DNA from: Methylophilus sp. Leaf416
GTDB lineage: Bacteria > Pseudomonadota > Gammaproteobacteria > Burkholderiales > Methylophilaceae
DNA length: 64,000 nucleotides
NCBI RefSeq assembly: GCF_001424665.1
Contig: NZ_LMQS01000002.1
Location: 372,001-436,000, forward strand
Direction of reading: 5' to 3'
The position numbers and the translations under genes were made by a program. Positions 8,215 through 16,668 of the stretch are shown piece after piece; position 1 is the stretch's first letter, and each line of letters begins with the position of its first letter. The notes under the pieces are model-generated. The model was not told the origin of the DNA. It ran no database searches and worked only from the letters and a program-made list of their open reading frames with translations.

Positions 8215-10860
8215 TTAATCTGCTTTGGTAAATAATTTGATTAGTTTAGGACTGAGTTTTTGTTTGGTTTTTAGATACTCTTTCCAGGGGTCAGACTTCA
8301 TCTGCGACAATCGTTTCCCAATATTCATGATATTGAAACTATCCCCCTGAATATCTCCGCCAACCTCATCCCATGTCAGTGGTGTAGCCACCGGTGCACC
8401 TATGCGGGCTCGCGTCGAGTACGGGACGATAGCGGTGGCACCTGAACCATTGCGCAGGTAATCAATAAAAATCCGCCCTTCGCGTTTCTTTTTAGAAATA
8501 CTGGAAGTGAATCGTTCAGGAATCTGGTCTTCAAGATACTGGGCAATACCGCGCGTAAAAGCTTTCACAACATCCCATGGGTAATCCGCTTTAATCGGCA
8601 CTTCTATGTGCAAACCTTTGCCGCCGGTGGTTTTCACAAAACATTGCAAATCGACTTCTTGTAACAGCCCTCTTAGTAAATTGGCGGCTTCAGTGACTTT
8701 TTGCCATGCAAGATCAGGGGCCGGATCCAGATCGAAAATCAAGCGGTCTGCCAGTGACGTTACCGGATAACGTGAGCCCCAGCTATGTAACTCCAGGACC
8801 CCTAGCTGCACCAGTTCAATGATGGCGGGCAGGTTATTGGCAATAAAGTATTTCGCATCTTTTCCGGCAGGATCAAGCTGTATTGACTGCAGGTGGCTAT
8901 CACGGTCATCAGCCACATGTTTCTGGAAAAAGCAGGCCTTATGGTAACCATCCGGACAACGCACAATAGACAGTGGCCGGTCTTGTAAATACGGCATTAT
9001 CCACTGCTCGATATCTGCGTAATAGCTGGCAATATCGGCTTTGGTGTAGCCATCTTCAGCATAGAGTATTTTGGCAGGATTACTGAGTTTGATACCGGCA
9101 ATCCGTGATCCGTTAACAGACGTTGCGGGTGTTAAACTCGATGTTTTACTACCGGTTTTTTCAGGTACAGCTTTTTTATCCCGCGTTGTTTTTTTCTGCT
9201 GTGTTCCAACGGGTGTTTCTTTATCAAAGTGCTCCGGCGCCAGCATAGTTTCATGTGTGACGTGTCTGGCAGGTTTATCATTCCTTAACCCTACAAAACT
9301 GGCATGCCGCACTGAACCCTCATTAGTCCATTGCGCAAACTTGACTTCTGCCACCAGCGTAGGCTTTAGCCAGTGCACTCCAATGGCTTCCTTACCTTTG
9401 GGGGGATTTACGAACGGAGTCTTTGCAGTGAGCAATTTAGGAAATTGTCCGGCAATCATTTTCAGCGTCTCGGCATCAAAACCGGTGCCTACGCGACCGG
9501 CATAAAGTAACTTGCTTTTTCCTTTATTATTTCCATCATTTGCATCATAAGTACCAAGTAGCAATGCGCCAAAGTGTTCGCGACTCCCGGCTGGATCAGT
9601 ATAGCCTGCCACCACAAACTCTTGCCGCATGCCACACTTCACCTTTAACCAATCTGCGGACCGGTATTGCACATAAGGCGCTTGTGCATCTTTTACCACC
9701 ACGCCTTCCTGACCCAACAAGCAGGCTTGCCGGAATACTTCACCCGCATGACCTTCTACGTGATCACTGAAATGGATAGGACCTTGTGCCTCTTCATCAG
9801 CCTCATCTTTTTTGGCTAGTAACTCTCGCAATAATTGTTTGCGGTCTATCAGTGGCAATGACGTCAGGTCATAACCATCCAGATACATCAGGTCGAAAAC
9901 AAAATAGACCAGCGTAGCTTCTTTATCCAGCCGCATGGCATTTTGAAGCAACTGGAAACTGATATGGCCATCCGGCCCAATTGCCACCACTTCGCCATCC
10001 AGCCACGCAGAATCTACCGGTAAATCAGCCATCGCTTTGACCAGGCCCGGCCATTTGGCTGACCAGTTATGGCCGTTGCGCGTAAGCATGCTGACCTTGC
10101 CTTTTTCAATTCGCGTCAGCGCCCGGTAACCGTCATATTTCAACTCAGCCAGCCATTGATCACCTTCTGGCGCATGTGTTGCCAGCGTCGCCAGTTGCGG
10201 TTTGAAAGTTTCTGGCATGGGCTGGTGTACCTGTTTGGATGCAATATTTTTTGCAGTAGTTTTTCGAGCTGGTTTATAAGTATTGAACTCTGCCGATAAA
10301 TCATGAATGTCAGGCAAAGCACTGACAGACTCAGCCGCAGTTTCGGTAATCTGTGCCTTGGTACCTGTGCGGGATTCATCATCTTGTTCTTTAATCAACA
10401 GCCAGTTGGTTTTATCGTCTTTATCTGCAGGCCTGCTTTTCATACGCACCAGCGCCCATTTACCCTGCAACTTGTGGCCCTGCAGCTGAAATTTCAATGA
10501 GCCGTTTTTGTAGCCTTCCGCCGCATCGCCTATCGGTTCCCAGGTACCTTTATCCCATAACAGCACATGCCCTGCCCCATACTGGCCAGTGGGAATCTCG
10601 CCTTCAAAAGTCCCATAAGCTAAAGGATGATCTTCCACCTCTACCGCCAGCCGTTTGTCGGCAGGATCCAGGCTGGGGCCTTTTGGTATTGCCCAGCTTT
10701 TCAGCGTGCCGTCCAGTTCCAGCCTGAAGTCATAATGCAACCGGCGCGCATGGTGTTTTTGAATGTAGAAACGCAAATGCTTCCCAGCCGCTTCCACCTC
10801 ACCACGTGGTTCACTGGTGATATCGAAATCACGCTTTTTCCAGTATTTTTGTAAGCCCAT
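8215..10860 (-). CDS. ligD: Multidomain DNA ligase D
   Basis: 881-aa NHEJ enzyme with three catalytic modules. An N-terminal 3'-phosphoesterase (about 1-170) includes RRLHYDFRLELDG and PTGQYGAGHV. A central ATP-dependent ligase (about 215-530) carries the nucleotidyl-transfer motif ELKYDGYRAL with Lys241. A C-terminal primase-polymerase (about 600-870) carries the metal-binding FDLDPAP. A low-complexity linker of about 60 residues separates ligase and polymerase. The order PE-LIG-POL matches Pseudomonas-type LigD. It acts with Ku in double-strand break repair, trimming, filling and sealing ends. ku lies 38 bp upstream on the same strand, forming a ku-ligD operon. No domain appears truncated. 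Confidence 0.95.
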   Translation of the reverse strand: MGLQKYWKKRDFDITSEPRGEVEAAGKHLRFYIQKHHARRLHYDFRLELDGTLKSWAIPKGPSLDPADKRLAVEVEDHPLAYGTFEGEIPTGQYGAGHVLLWDKGTWEPIGDAAEGYKNGSLKFQLQGHKLQGKWALVRMKSRPADKDDKTNWLLIKEQDDESRTGTKAQITETAAESVSALPDIHDLSAEFNTYKPARKTTAKNIASKQVHQPMPETFKPQLATLATHAPEGDQWLAELKYDGYRALTRIEKGKVSMLTRNGHNWSAKWPGLVKAMADLPVDSAWLDGEVVAIGPDGHISFQLLQNAMRLDKEATLVYFVFDLMYLDGYDLTSLPLIDRKQLLRELLAKKDEADEEAQGPIHFSDHVEGHAGEVFRQACLLGQEGVVVKDAQAPYVQYRSADWLKVKCGMRQEFVVAGYTDPAGSREHFGALLLGTYDANDGNNKGKSKLLYAGRVGTGFDAETLKMIAGQFPKLLTAKTPFVNPPKGKEAIGVHWLKPTLVAEVKFAQWTNEGSVRHASFVGLRNDKPARHVTHETMLAPEHFDKETPVGTQQKKTTRDKKAVPEKTGSKTSSLTPATSVNGSRIAGIKLSNPAKILYAEDGYTKADIASYYADIEQWIMPYLQDRPLSIVRCPDGYHKACFFQKHVADDRDSHLQSIQLDPAGKDAKYFIANNLPAIIELVQLGVLELHSWGSRYPVTSLADRLIFDLDPAPDLAWQKVTEAANLLRGLLQEVDLQCFVKTTGGKGLHIEVPIKADYPWDVVKAFTRGIAQYLEDQIPERFTSSISKKKREGRIFIDYLRNGSGATAIVPYSTRARIGAPVATPLTWDEVGGDIQGDSFNIMNIGKRLSQMKSDPWKEYLKTKQKLSPKLIKLFTKAD

Positions 10861-10898
10861 GTGTTTACCGGTTTATCATCAATTGTCTAATGAATGCG

Positions 10899-11831
10899 CT
10901 AGGCAGAACGTTTGCGGGGCGGCGTGTCTGCTTTAGACTCGGCTATTTTTTTACTTGTCGTTTTGGACTTGGCTATCAGTTTTTCCGCTTCGGGTTTTGA
11001 CCTGGATTTAGTCACTCCCAACTTAGCCGTTTTATCCCCGATACTGGCTTTGAGTAATTGCATAAGGTCAACCACATTGCTGGATGATGATGCACGCGGA
11101 ACGTCTCCCTCAGCCTCGGGTTCTGTCAATGTATGCGTTTGCTTGGCTTTGACTTTTTTCTTGACCAGCGCCAGCACATCCTGACGGTAAGTGTCTTGGT
11201 ATTGCTCAGGGTTCCAAGGCTCAGACATATCTTTTACCAGCGATAACGCCATCTCAACCTCTTTGGCGGATACCAGTGATTGCTTGCCGGTTTTAGGTTC
11301 GGCCACTTCAGGTAACTCCCTGATTTCTTCCTGGTAACGCAGAAGATTGAGGACGATGACCTTCTGGAATGGCATTAACGCAGCTAGGTGTTGCTTGGTC
11401 CGGATGACCACTTGCCCCAAGGCCAGTTTGCCGGATTTCTCCAATGTCTGCCGCAATAAGGCATACACTTTTTCGCCGCCTTTGCCTGGTACTAAATAAT
11501 AAGGTTGTTCAAAAAAGAATACCGGGATCTCACTGGTATCGATAAAGGACAGGATATCGATGGTCTGGGTACTTTCAGGATTGGCCCTGCGCAAGTCTTC
11601 ATCGGTCAGCACCACATATTCATCCTTTTCATAGGCATAGCCCTTGACGATATCCGGCTGCTTTACTTCTTTACCCGTCACTTTGTTATAGCGTTTATAA
11701 CCGACAGGTGCAAAATCACGTTTATCCAGCAAATCCAAGTCAATACCTGAACTGCTACTGGCAGAATGTAGTTCAACCGGGATATGTACCAGGCCAAAGC
11801 TGATGGCACCTTTCCAAATAGGACGTGACAT
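10899..11831 (-). CDS. ku: NHEJ end-binding protein Ku
   Basis: 310-aa bacterial Ku, beginning MSRPIWKGAISFGLVHIPVEL, the typical N-terminus. The Ku core covers about 1-255 and a lysine-rich tail (about 265-310: KSRSKPEAEKLIAKSK) resembles the DNA-binding extension of other bacterial Ku proteins. The homodimer rings broken DNA ends and recruits LigD. It is the first gene of the ku-ligD operon. A copy of the recurrent stress-promoter motif lies 60-90 bp upstream (11891-11921), suggesting that NHEJ is induced under stress in this organism. Confidence 0.95.
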   Translation of the reverse strand: MSRPIWKGAISFGLVHIPVELHSASSSSGIDLDLLDKRDFAPVGYKRYNKVTGKEVKQPDIVKGYAYEKDEYVVLTDEDLRRANPESTQTIDILSFIDTSEIPVFFFEQPYYLVPGKGGEKVYALLRQTLEKSGKLALGQVVIRTKQHLAALMPFQKVIVLNLLRYQEEIRELPEVAEPKTGKQSLVSAKEVEMALSLVKDMSEPWNPEQYQDTYRQDVLALVKKKVKAKQTHTLTEPEAEGDVPRASSSSNVVDLMQLLKASIGDKTAKLGVTKSRSKPEAEKLIAKSKTTSKKIAESKADTPPRKRSA

Positions 11832-11890
11832 GCGGTGAATCTTTCAAGAATCAGGAAGAAATATAATCATCCTTAATCCATTGTCCCAAG

Positions 11891-11921
11891 TATCAGGATT
11901 CAGCTGAAAATCCTGTAGGAA
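11891..11921 (-). promoter_or_regulatory. Recurrent stress-promoter motif, site 3 (ku-ligD)
   Basis: Minus strand: TTCCTAC, 7 nt, TCAG, 7 nt, CTGATA. One of the best matches, with the -10-like element CTGATA. Oriented to ku. Confidence 0.68.
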
Positions 11922-12279
11922 AAGTACTAAATTTAATAGCTGCCACAGCAAAAGGTTCCCAACACTTGACTAAAGACTACCGCCAGAAAATTAACATATG
12001 AAAATATATACCTTTATATCTATATCAGCGTATATTGAAATCTGACTTTGGAAAACAGTTATGAATTTTTCACTCGTGTACCCACGTGAGACTCTTTCAC
12101 CAAGTACCTGTTTAAGCAGTCGTTATAAAACTTTCCTTCTCGTGCTTCCCTAGTAGTTTGTTTACTTCCGTAGCATGCGTTTGCATTTCGCATAACACGC
12201 ATTACGCCTGGGCACACTGGTAGCTGCATCTCTCCATCCATTCTACCCTCGCTTTTAACTATTAAAAAAGGTCAAGAAC
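11922..12279. other. Intergenic region between ku and the DUF6232 gene
   Basis: Divergent spacer. Apart from the ku promoter motif I see only AT-rich sequence near 11990-12040 and no supported gene. A possible small minus-strand frame at 12059-12241 has no ribosome site and no recognisable product. The promoter of the gene at 12280 must lie here. Confidence 0.35.
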
Positions 12280-12726
12280 ATGGAAGAAACTATCTTATTC
12301 AGCAATACCGACATAAAAGTCAGTCATCAGCACTTGAATATTCACGGGCAAACTTATGCTATCGCAGACATCAACCACATAGAGCTGAAACTGATAGAAC
12401 CTAAACGCATTGTGGCGACTATTTTATTTTTGGCAGGGTTATTTTTGCTAATTGATGAAGGCCAATTATTCGCCCTAGGTGGCTTTTCAGTGCTTCTCGG
12501 TGTCGTGTTCTGGGTATCTGGCGGCACTAAATATGCGTTAGTGATACACTCTTCGGCAGGTGAACAGCGGGTTCTGACCAGTGACGATCGTTTGCTCGCT
12601 GAGAAAATCATTCATGCAGTAGACACTGCAATGTTGGAATATGCGAATCCACGAGTAACAAGTGCTCCTACCTCTAGCGAAACAACTTACCGGGATTACA
12701 ATAGCGACAGCCTTGGTGCTTACTAG
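12280..12726 (+). CDS. DUF6232-like small membrane protein
   Basis: 148 aa. A hydrophilic beta-rich N-terminus (ILFSNTDIKVSHQHLNIHGQTYAIADI) is followed by two adjacent TM helices (about 48-82) and a soluble C-terminal part (KYALVIHSSAGEQRVLTSDDRLLAEKIIHAVDTAM). This layout, a short PH-like beta segment interrupted by a two-helix hairpin, fits the DUF6232 family. Function unknown. Ribosome site AAAGG upstream of ATG 12280. It is convergent with the CBS gene. Confidence 0.65.
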   Translation: MEETILFSNTDIKVSHQHLNIHGQTYAIADINHIELKLIEPKRIVATILFLAGLFLLIDEGQLFALGGFSVLLGVVFWVSGGTKYALVIHSSAGEQRVLTSDDRLLAEKIIHAVDTAMLEYANPRVTSAPTSSETTYRDYNSDSLGAY

Positions 12727-12762
12727 TGTAGCCGTCAGTAATTTCAATACACAAGCTGCGGT

Positions 12763-13176
12763 TTAAGCCGGTTGTGAAATACCTGCCAGTGCCTCAGTGG
12801 CAGCTGTTTCATCAGTCATGACAATATCTGCTAGCGAGATAATGCCAACCAGCTGATTTTCCCGGTCTAGCACTGGCAATCTGCGTATTTGGAACTGTTT
12901 CATCTCGTGTGCTGCCTCTTCTACTGTCTGGTCATCAAATACATATCTGGCTTCAGTGCCAAGTAATTGGCTGATTCTGGTGTCATCCAGTGACAAGCCT
13001 CTTGCTACCGCGCGTATCGTGATATCTCGATCCGAGAGCATGCCTATCAGTTCATCATTCTCGCAAATGGGTAATATACCCAAATCGTGCTCCAGCATGG
13101 TTCTGGCGGCTGAGCGTAAGGTATCATTAGGTGATGCGACAATTACCTCTGGTGTCATTATCTGGCTAATCAGCAT
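12763..13176 (-). CDS. CBS-domain pair protein
   Basis: 137-aa protein made of two CBS domains (first about 7-60, second about 75-130, ending MTDETAATEALAGISQP). Such stand-alone pairs bind adenosine nucleotides or act as stress/energy sensors. The frame extends upstream to 13242, but the ATG at 13176 (MLISQIMTPEV) has a good ribosome site (AAAGGAAAC) and starts exactly at the family's usual N-terminus. A promoter motif copy (13271-13301) lies about 95 bp upstream, which also supports this shorter start. Confidence 0.88.
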   Translation of the reverse strand: MLISQIMTPEVIVASPNDTLRSAARTMLEHDLGILPICENDELIGMLSDRDITIRAVARGLSLDDTRISQLLGTEARYVFDDQTVEEAAHEMKQFQIRRLPVLDRENQLVGIISLADIVMTDETAATEALAGISQPA

Positions 13177-13270
13177 GTTGTTTCCTTTGCATAAAATCTG
13201 TGTGCCAGCTTGCGAGAGCAAAGTTGAAGCACCGTTAGACATGATTCTAAAGATCTGAGCGCCGCAAAAT

Positions 13271-13301
13271 CATCCGTGGCAGGCTGATTGCAGCGTCAGA
13301 C
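13271..13301 (-). promoter_or_regulatory. Recurrent stress-promoter motif, site 4 (CBS gene)
   Basis: Minus strand: TCTGAC, 7 nt (GCTGCAA), TCAG, 7 nt, CGGATG. It shares the whole 17-bp core with the site at 18487-18517, and both use the TCTGAC variant. Confidence 0.65.
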
Positions 13302-13345
13302 TTTGAGTCAGTTGTATACAGACTTCTCTGACAAGCCAGCCATGC

Positions 13346-14545
13346 TTAAGCGGGTAATGCCTGTTTTGCTAAAGAAGATCCGCCTGGACTCAGCACGACT
13401 TTACGGCAAGCTTCTTCCTTCTTGTTGAAAATTTCATACCCTCTGGCGGCGTCCTCCAGCGACATGCGATGGGTGATGATATCAGCCGGATGTAATTTGC
13501 CTTCTTCAATGCTATTGAGCAATTCGGGCAGGAAACCATGCACATGGGTTTGTCCCATCTTAAAACTCAAGCCTTTATCAAACGCATCCCCCATTAAAAA
13601 GCCATGAATAAAACCAGCATATAAACCTGGAATACTGATAATGCCGCCGCGACGGGTAGCCGCAATACATTGGCGTAATACTTTACCGCTGCTTGTTTCG
13701 ACCTTTAACGTTGTCAGGGCAGTTTCAAGCATGCTTCCTTTCGCTTCAAAACCAACTGCATCAATACTGGCGTCTACACCTCGGTTGCCGGTTAACTGGA
13801 TAATCAGTTCGGCAGGATCATTATTTTCATCAAAATTAATACTGATGGTGTCATACGCTTCTTTGGCAAAATCGAGGCGATACTGGTGATGGTCGACCAT
13901 GAAAATGGTTTCCACACCCAGCATGCGGGCACATGCGGCAGCCATCAGGCCCACTGGCCCTGCCCCGAAAATCGCGATTTTTGAACCGGGCCCGACATCT
14001 GCATTGAGTATTGCCTGATAACCGGTTGGTAGGATATCGGTGAGAAATAATACCTGCTCATCTGCTAATGACCCGGGCACTTTAAAGGGACCGACATTGC
14101 CATGCGGCACTCGCACAAGCTCTGCCTGCCCGCCCGGGACGCCGCCATACATGTGGCTATAGCCGAACAAAGCAGCCGGAGGTCTTGTATCTTTTTTATT
14201 CAGCGATGCGCCACGATCCGGATTGGAAGTTTCACAGGCAGCGTACTGGCTTTTCTCACAGAAAAAACAGTGCCCGCAAGCAATTACAAATGGAATAATT
14301 ACCCGGTCACCTTTTTTGACATTGGTAACGTTGGGGCCCACATCTTCTATGACACCCATAAATTCATGGCCAAGAATATCGCCATCCCTTACTTCCGGTA
14401 TTTTGCCGCGATAGAGGTGAAGGTCAGAGCCGCAGATAGCAGTTGCTGTGACCCGCAAAATGACGTCCTCCTCGTGTTTCAAGATGGGATCAGGAACAGT
14501 CTCGACTCGAACATCATTACTGCCGTGATAGGTTAGTGCGCGCAT
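13346..14545 (-). CDS. Zinc-dependent alcohol dehydrogenase (formaldehyde dehydrogenase-like)
   Basis: 399-aa medium-chain dehydrogenase. Catalytic zinc ligands are seen in AICGSDLH and GHEFMG; the structural zinc cluster is [15 protein letters not shown]; the NAD(P) Rossmann motif is [11 protein letters not shown] at about 196. The length and the insertion after the structural zinc site place it near glutathione-independent formaldehyde dehydrogenase/threonine-dehydrogenase-like proteins. The substrate cannot be set from sequence; aldehyde detoxification would suit a C1-using organism (inference). It carries a stress-promoter motif copy at 14637-14667 and is divergent from the DUF4142 gene. 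Confidence 0.88.
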   Translation of the reverse strand: MRALTYHGSNDVRVETVPDPILKHEEDVILRVTATAICGSDLHLYRGKIPEVRDGDILGHEFMGVIEDVGPNVTNVKKGDRVIIPFVIACGHCFFCEKSQYAACETSNPDRGASLNKKDTRPPAALFGYSHMYGGVPGGQAELVRVPHGNVGPFKVPGSLADEQVLFLTDILPTGYQAILNADVGPGSKIAIFGAGPVGLMAAACARMLGVETIFMVDHHQYRLDFAKEAYDTISINFDENNDPAELIIQLTGNRGVDASIDAVGFEAKGSMLETALTTLKVETSSGKVLRQCIAATRRGGIISIPGLYAGFIHGFLMGDAFDKGLSFKMGQTHVHGFLPELLNSIEEGKLHPADIITHRMSLEDAARGYEIFNKKEEACRKVVLSPGGSSLAKQALPA

Positions 14546-14636
14546 AGGGAATCCTTTGTTAAAGAAGAGAACTGGTGAAATTGACTCAGTTTGTTGGCTT
14601 CGACTTCAAACTTTAAGGATTGGGCAAAAACAAGAT

Positions 14637-14667
14637 AAGCGTGCTATCTCTGATTATTTTGTAGGTA
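14637..14667 (-). promoter_or_regulatory. Recurrent stress-promoter motif, site 5 (alcohol dehydrogenase)
   Basis: Minus strand: TACCTAC, 7 nt, TCAG. The -10 position (ACGCTT) is poor; CTTATC three bases further is an alternative. Oriented to the alcohol dehydrogenase. Confidence 0.5.
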
Positions 14668-14730
14668 TTGCTAGTCATAAAATCCAGGTACTTTTCATTT
14701 GACTGATGCGATAGCAAATGAAAAAGCTGC

Positions 14731-14761
14731 GTCTGACAATAGAATCAGATATTTACTGACA
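14731..14761 (+). promoter_or_regulatory. Recurrent stress-promoter motif, site 6 (DUF4142 gene)
   Basis: The only plus-strand copy: TCTGAC, 7 nt, TCAG, 7 nt, CTGACA. It faces the plus-strand DUF4142 gene, which shows that the motif is directional and tracks gene orientation. Confidence 0.6.
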
Positions 14762-14821
14762 GTATCCCCACGCATTACGCCCTAAACTAGTTTCTATTCA
14801 ATGATAAAAAAGGAAATCGCC

Positions 14822-15349
14822 ATGTATTCAATTAAACGTTTAGTGCTGGGTTCAGCCGTGTTGGGCCTGCTTTGTATGAGCTTGAATGTCAATGCCAGAG
14901 ATGTGACTTCTTCCGACAAACGCTTTTTAAAGAACGCTGCAGAATCTGGTAATTACGAGGTCGAAGGTAGTCAGCTGGCACTGAAAAAATCGAAGGATGC
15001 AGACATCTTGAAATTTGCAAAAATGATGACTGAAGACCATACACAGGCTGCTGCTAAAGTTAAAGATTTAGCGGCAAAACGCAATGTGGAGTTGTCCAAG
15101 GAACCTAGCCTGATACAACAAGCCAAGCTTAAATATCTGGAAACAAAAGAGGGTACAAAATTTGATAAAAGTTATGCAGCGGGTGTAGGGGTTGCTGCTC
15201 ACGAGCAAACGATAAAGTTATTTGAAGATGCGGCTGAAGATGCAACGGATCCGGAAATTAAAAAATTCGCAGCGGATACGTTACCAGTGTTGAAAAAACA
15301 TTTGGAAGAGGCAAAACGGATCGATGCTAAAGTTAACAAAGATGACTAA
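14822..15349 (+). CDS. DUF4142 periplasmic stress protein
   Basis: 175-aa exported protein. A signal peptide (residues about 1-25, ending VNA) is followed by a four-helix DUF4142 domain: FLKNAAESGNYEVEGSQLAL, DADILKFAKMMTEDHTQAA, HEQTIKLFEDAAEDATDPEIKKFA. The paired His/Glu pattern suggests a ferritin-like helical bundle. DUF4142 proteins are general-stress-type periplasmic proteins of unknown activity. The frame is open from 14801, but ATG 14822 has the ribosome site (AAAAAGGAAATCGCC) and begins the signal peptide. A terminator follows at 15373. Confidence 0.88.
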   Translation: MYSIKRLVLGSAVLGLLCMSLNVNARDVTSSDKRFLKNAAESGNYEVEGSQLALKKSKDADILKFAKMMTEDHTQAAAKVKDLAAKRNVELSKEPSLIQQAKLKYLETKEGTKFDKSYAAGVGVAAHEQTIKLFEDAAEDATDPEIKKFAADTLPVLKKHLEEAKRIDAKVNKDD

Positions 15350-15372
15350 TTAGTTGCTTGCGCCTATAACAA

Positions 15373-15405
15373 AAAAGCCTAACCTGGCATCCCGGTTAGG
15401 CTTTT
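15373..15405. terminator. Intrinsic terminator after the DUF4142 gene
   Basis: Stem AAAAGCCTAACC / GGTTAGGCTTTT with a 9-nt loop, ending in TTTT. It is bidirectional and also ends the minus-strand ThsB-like gene. Confidence 0.85.
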
Positions 15406-15431
15406 CGCTGTTCTAATACTGGTCGGTGGAT

Positions 15432-15917
15432 TTAACGCTGGGCAACCGCAGTTTCAATCCAGCTTTCAATGTTTTCACTGATATGCGCATACACTTCTTT
15501 ACTGGTTTCGCCTGGCGGATCATAAGTGTGAATAGTGTCCATCGCCGGCCGGCCGTCCGGCATACTCAACCCCTCAAAAGGATTAGGCCCGGGAGTACTT
15601 TCCTGCTGATTTTGATCCAGCAATCTGTGTATCCTGATACCCAATAAACCCTTGCCTTTAGCCAGAGATTGTTCTATTTCATAATGTACCCATTTGCTAT
15701 TTGCAGTTTGCGCGCCTATGAGTACAACAGTGCAACTACGCCCATTTAGTTGCTCGTTTATCCAGCGTCTAATAGCTGAATCCTTGGTTTTCAACACTGA
15801 CTCCCAGGAGTTATCAATTGCAGCCTGATTACCTGCCACTACGCCGATATTCCGCACCATAGAAGCCCGCCAGCTATCATGGTCATAATCAAAACTGTAG
15901 AAAACCTTGCGCGCCAT
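15432..15917 (-). CDS. ThsB-like TIR (DUF1863) protein
   Basis: 161-aa protein with the fold signature of the MTH538/ThsB branch of TIR domains: KVFYSFDYDHDSWRASMVRN at the N-terminus, WINEQLNGRSCTVVLIGAQT, then SKWVHYEIEQSLAKGKGLLGIRIH. The Glu at position 80 (W-V-H-Y-E) sits where catalytic TIR domains have their NADase glutamate. In Thoeris, ThsB senses phage and makes a cyclic ADP-ribose signal. No ThsA (SIR2-SLOG or Macro-TM) gene is adjacent; instead a SLOG gene and a second TIR gene lie 165 bp upstream on the same strand. A degenerate copy of the stress motif (GTCCTAC, lacking TCAG) precedes it. Confidence 0.8.
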   Translation of the reverse strand: MARKVFYSFDYDHDSWRASMVRNIGVVAGNQAAIDNSWESVLKTKDSAIRRWINEQLNGRSCTVVLIGAQTANSKWVHYEIEQSLAKGKGLLGIRIHRLLDQNQQESTPGPNPFEGLSMPDGRPAMDTIHTYDPPGETSKEVYAHISENIESWIETAVAQR

Positions 15918-16082
15918 ACAAGCCCTGTGAAATTCAAACCATTATGGTACTTTAAATGCCAGGAAGCTTGTAGGACAAATCAGATTTTTTTGATTTTCCT
16001 GGTGATCATCAAAACTAAGCAGTTGCTGGTTAATTAACTGATGGTCAATAAGCTAGTGTCTAGGAATATTTTATTTGGAATG

Positions 16083-16667
16083 CTATTGCATCGGGTTGGT
16101 GGCATAAGCAAAATGGGCATGAAAAAGTCGCGCAAAATCTATATCTGCAAGATCAGTTTGAGTCGCATAGCCATGATCTAACACTAAATTTAAAGCGGCA
16201 CCACCGGGCGAAGGTACTGGTAAAATGCTGGCGTGCGGATGATAGTATTTGAATATTGCATGTTCGGTTTCCACCCCTTCCATGCCGCCTATAAAGACGG
16301 CGCCAATGAGATCTTTGCGTGAAAGCATCTCCTTGCGCATTTGCAGGATGCTAGCTTCCCTGTTATTGGAGACAGCGTTGGTATAAATGACATTGCCAAA
16401 CTTTTTGTTTTCCTCAGCAAACTCATCTTTAAAAAACTTGCTCTGATAGAGGATGACTGCATCGGCGTAATCTACGCCCAAGTCCTCGCAGATGCTCCAT
16501 AACATGGGTGTAATCGCCGGGTGCCCTCCCCAAACAATTTTATGCTGCCTGATCACAGCAACCACCATCTCACGCACCGCACACTGGATAAGGAACGGGT
16601 TAGCCGTCTCGTGATAGGTACCACGGTTTGTAACCGGCACACTGGCTGAAAGAAATATTGCTCCCAT
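16083..16667 (-). CDS. Stand-alone SLOG-domain protein (LD_cluster3 type)
   Basis: 194-aa Rossmann-like protein: MGAIFLSASVPVTNRG at the N-terminus, the glycine-rich nucleotide loop KIVWGGHPAITPML (about 43-56), and a second glycine turn GAVFIGGMEGVETEH (about 140). These mark the SLOG superfamily, which binds nucleotide-derived ligands, and most resemble the cluster found beside TIR genes. The frame extends to 16739, but ATG 16667 starts one base after the upstream TIR gene's stop and has a GGGGA ribosome site within that gene. It probably senses a signal nucleotide made by a TIR enzyme (inference). Confidence 0.78.
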   Translation of the reverse strand: MGAIFLSASVPVTNRGTYHETANPFLIQCAVREMVVAVIRQHKIVWGGHPAITPMLWSICEDLGVDYADAVILYQSKFFKDEFAEENKKFGNVIYTNAVSNNREASILQMRKEMLSRKDLIGAVFIGGMEGVETEHAIFKYYHPHASILPVPSPGGAALNLVLDHGYATQTDLADIDFARLFHAHFAYATNPMQ

Positions 16668-16668
16668 A

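Noticed and set aside
9071-9505. 144-codon open frame opposite ligD
   Set aside because: It lies fully inside ligD on the other strand, has no ribosome site and no recognisable product; a shadow of the ligD codon pattern.
15959-15976. Motif-like GTCCTAC upstream of the ThsB-like gene
   Set aside because: Spacing fits but TCAG is CTGG and no -10-like element follows; kept only as a note.
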